From Micrococcaceae bacterium UBA3381 (lineage in GTDB: Bacteria; Actinomycetota; Actinomycetes; Actinomycetales; Micrococcaceae), in contig DEPX01000141.1 of assembly GCA_002358975.1 (NCBI GenBank), positions 342 to 7,500 on the forward strand: a stretch of DNA of 7,159 nt, in the 5' to 3' direction. How positions within the stretch are numbered: position 1 is the first letter of the stretch; each line of letters starts with the position of its first letter. Both the position numbers and the translations under genes were made by a program. Below are positions 6,391 through 7,159 of the stretch, piece by piece. The notes under the pieces were generated by a model. The model saw only the letters and a program-made list of their open reading frames with translations, did not search any database and was not told the DNA's origin.

Positions 6391-7018
6391 ATGGTGTGGA
6401 ATAGTTTCGATTTCGCGTCCTGGGTGCCCATCTTAGTGATAGCCCTGTTTATTACTATTTTTGTGGGGCTGGGGCGTATCAGTCTATAACCGTTTGGTTA
6501 AATCCCGGAATGCTTCTAAGGAAGCCTTATACGGTATTGATGTAGCCCTGGAGACTCGGTTTGACCAAATCAAAGCTCAGGCTGATGCGGTATCGGGCAT
6601 AAAAAAAGAAGTCGATGTCATTCTGGGGGCCACTGCCTTGCGGAAAGGACGCACTATTGAACAGCTCAACATGCAGGAAAAAACTGAGTTGAACAGTGCG
6701 ATGGGGGATGCTGAACAGCAGATTTTGGCGAAGGTTTCTTCTGCTGGCCCGGGTGCTTTGGTTTCTCGTGAGGATTACCCGACGATGCGGGGCCACGACA
6801 ATGTGGAAATCATGCAGCGGACGATCAATGAGGTAGAAGAGCGGCTCCAAGCTGCGCGACGTGTCTACAACCGGGCAGCTACGAAATACAACACCAGCCG
6901 TGAGACCTTCCCGGCCGTGCTGATCGCTCGGCCACTTGGGTTTAGTCACCACGAGTTGTTTGAACTGACTGACAAGCGTAAGGAAACCACTTATGATCTG
7001 AAACGTTACCAGGATTAA
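6391..7018 (+). CDS. LemA-family membrane protein, frame broken near the N-terminus
   Basis: LemA proteins are small membrane-anchored coiled-coil proteins of poorly known function. ATG 6391 opens a frame giving a short N-terminus and a transmembrane helix (VPILVIALFITIFVGLG) that stops at TAA 6487. From about 6476 the +1 frame continues in register with the family: VYNRLVKSRNASKEALYGID right after the helix, then a conserved C-terminal block with ERLQAARRVYNRA, FPAVLIARPLGF and FEL. Removing one base in the GGGGC at 6471-6475 would fuse the halves into about 208 aa, a normal LemA length. The only intact start for the downstream part is TTG 6461, which has no ribosome binding site and would lack the membrane anchor. 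So this is a sequencing error, a real pseudogene or, less likely, recoding. The start is uncertain: AGGCGG (6384-6389) is too close to ATG 6391, though better spaced for GTG 6394. TAA overlaps the next ATG. Confidence 0.8.
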
Positions 7019-7159
7019 TGGAAATGCATCCGCGTGTATCTGTCCCGGATTTTGATACGGTCTGGACAAATATTGAAAAGTCAGCAGGTGATATTTCTGA
7101 GCGAACCGCTTGGATGGGACAGTGGCGGGGGGTAACGGCCTGCTTTTGGCCATCCCAGT
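7018..7159 (+). CDS. Unknown protein, 3'-partial, overlapping the LemA gene
   Basis: An open frame begins at ATG 7018, inside the TAATG overlap with the LemA stop, or at ATG 7024. AGGA at 7011-7014 is 3 nt from the first ATG and 9 nt from the second, so 7024 has the better spacing. The visible 47 codons begin MEMHPRVSVPDFDTVWTNIE and are hydrophilic, with no signal peptide. I do not recognise the family. After a run of six G (7127-7132) the frame gives VTACFWPSQ, whereas the +2-shifted reading gives the hydrophobic NGLLLAIP, so the frame may also be broken here. The overlap with LemA implies one transcription unit and coupled translation; a second membrane-associated protein is a guess only. 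Confidence 0.5.
   Translation, partial: MEMHPRVSVPDFDTVWTNIEKSAGDISERTAWMGQWRGVTACFWPSQ

Noticed and set aside
6471..6475. Phase-variable G tract controlling LemA
   Set aside because: Four Gs are too few for typical slipped-strand phase variation; an indel or sequencing error is simpler.
6527..7153. 208-codon open frame on the minus strand opposite LemA
   Set aside because: The opposite strand carries clear LemA family motifs; the antisense translation shows no recognisable domain and is a shadow frame.

Overview
The window (7,159 bp, GC roughly mid-50s by eye) looks like ordinary chromosome from a moderate-GC actinobacterium. Supporting this are the mixed actinobacterial codon use, a long-chain-type acyl-CoA dehydrogenase, an AGCS-family sodium/amino-acid symporter, an AlkK/FadD-type acyl-CoA synthetase and a LemA gene. 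A Micrococcales member is my best guess, at low confidence. I see no tRNA, rRNA, CRISPR array, insertion sequence or phage gene.

Layout. (1) Positions 2-2183, + strand: the 3' part of a membrane cytochrome b/b6-domain protein, then an acyl-CoA dehydrogenase 10 bp later whose ribosome binding site overlaps the cytochrome stop codon. (2) 2164-3687, - strand: a sodium:alanine/glycine-type symporter, convergent with the dehydrogenase and overlapping it by 20 bp. (3) 3688-3882: a divergent regulatory region with a good sigma-A-like promoter for the next gene and two 16-bp palindromes resembling CRP/GlxR operators (TGTGA-N6-TCACA). (4) 3883-5541, + strand: a fatty-acyl-CoA synthetase. (5) 5558-6337, - strand: an L-aspartate dehydrogenase-like protein (NadX family), tail-to-tail with the synthetase across 16 bp. 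(6) 6391-7018, + strand: a LemA-family membrane protein whose reading frame is broken just after its transmembrane segment, followed by an overlapping ORF that runs off the window.

How the genes fit together. The synthetase activates fatty acids to acyl-CoA and the dehydrogenase does the first beta-oxidation step, so two catabolic enzymes lie on either side of an amino-acid importer. The paired CRP-like sites between importer and synthetase suggest joint control by a cAMP-receptor-type regulator (inference). The main curiosities are that pair of sites, the LemA frame break (with a possible second frame problem at a G6 run near the window end), the coupling of a cytochrome b to an acyl-CoA dehydrogenase, and convergent genes packed so tightly that no terminator is visible. 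I did not find a clearly new multi-gene system.
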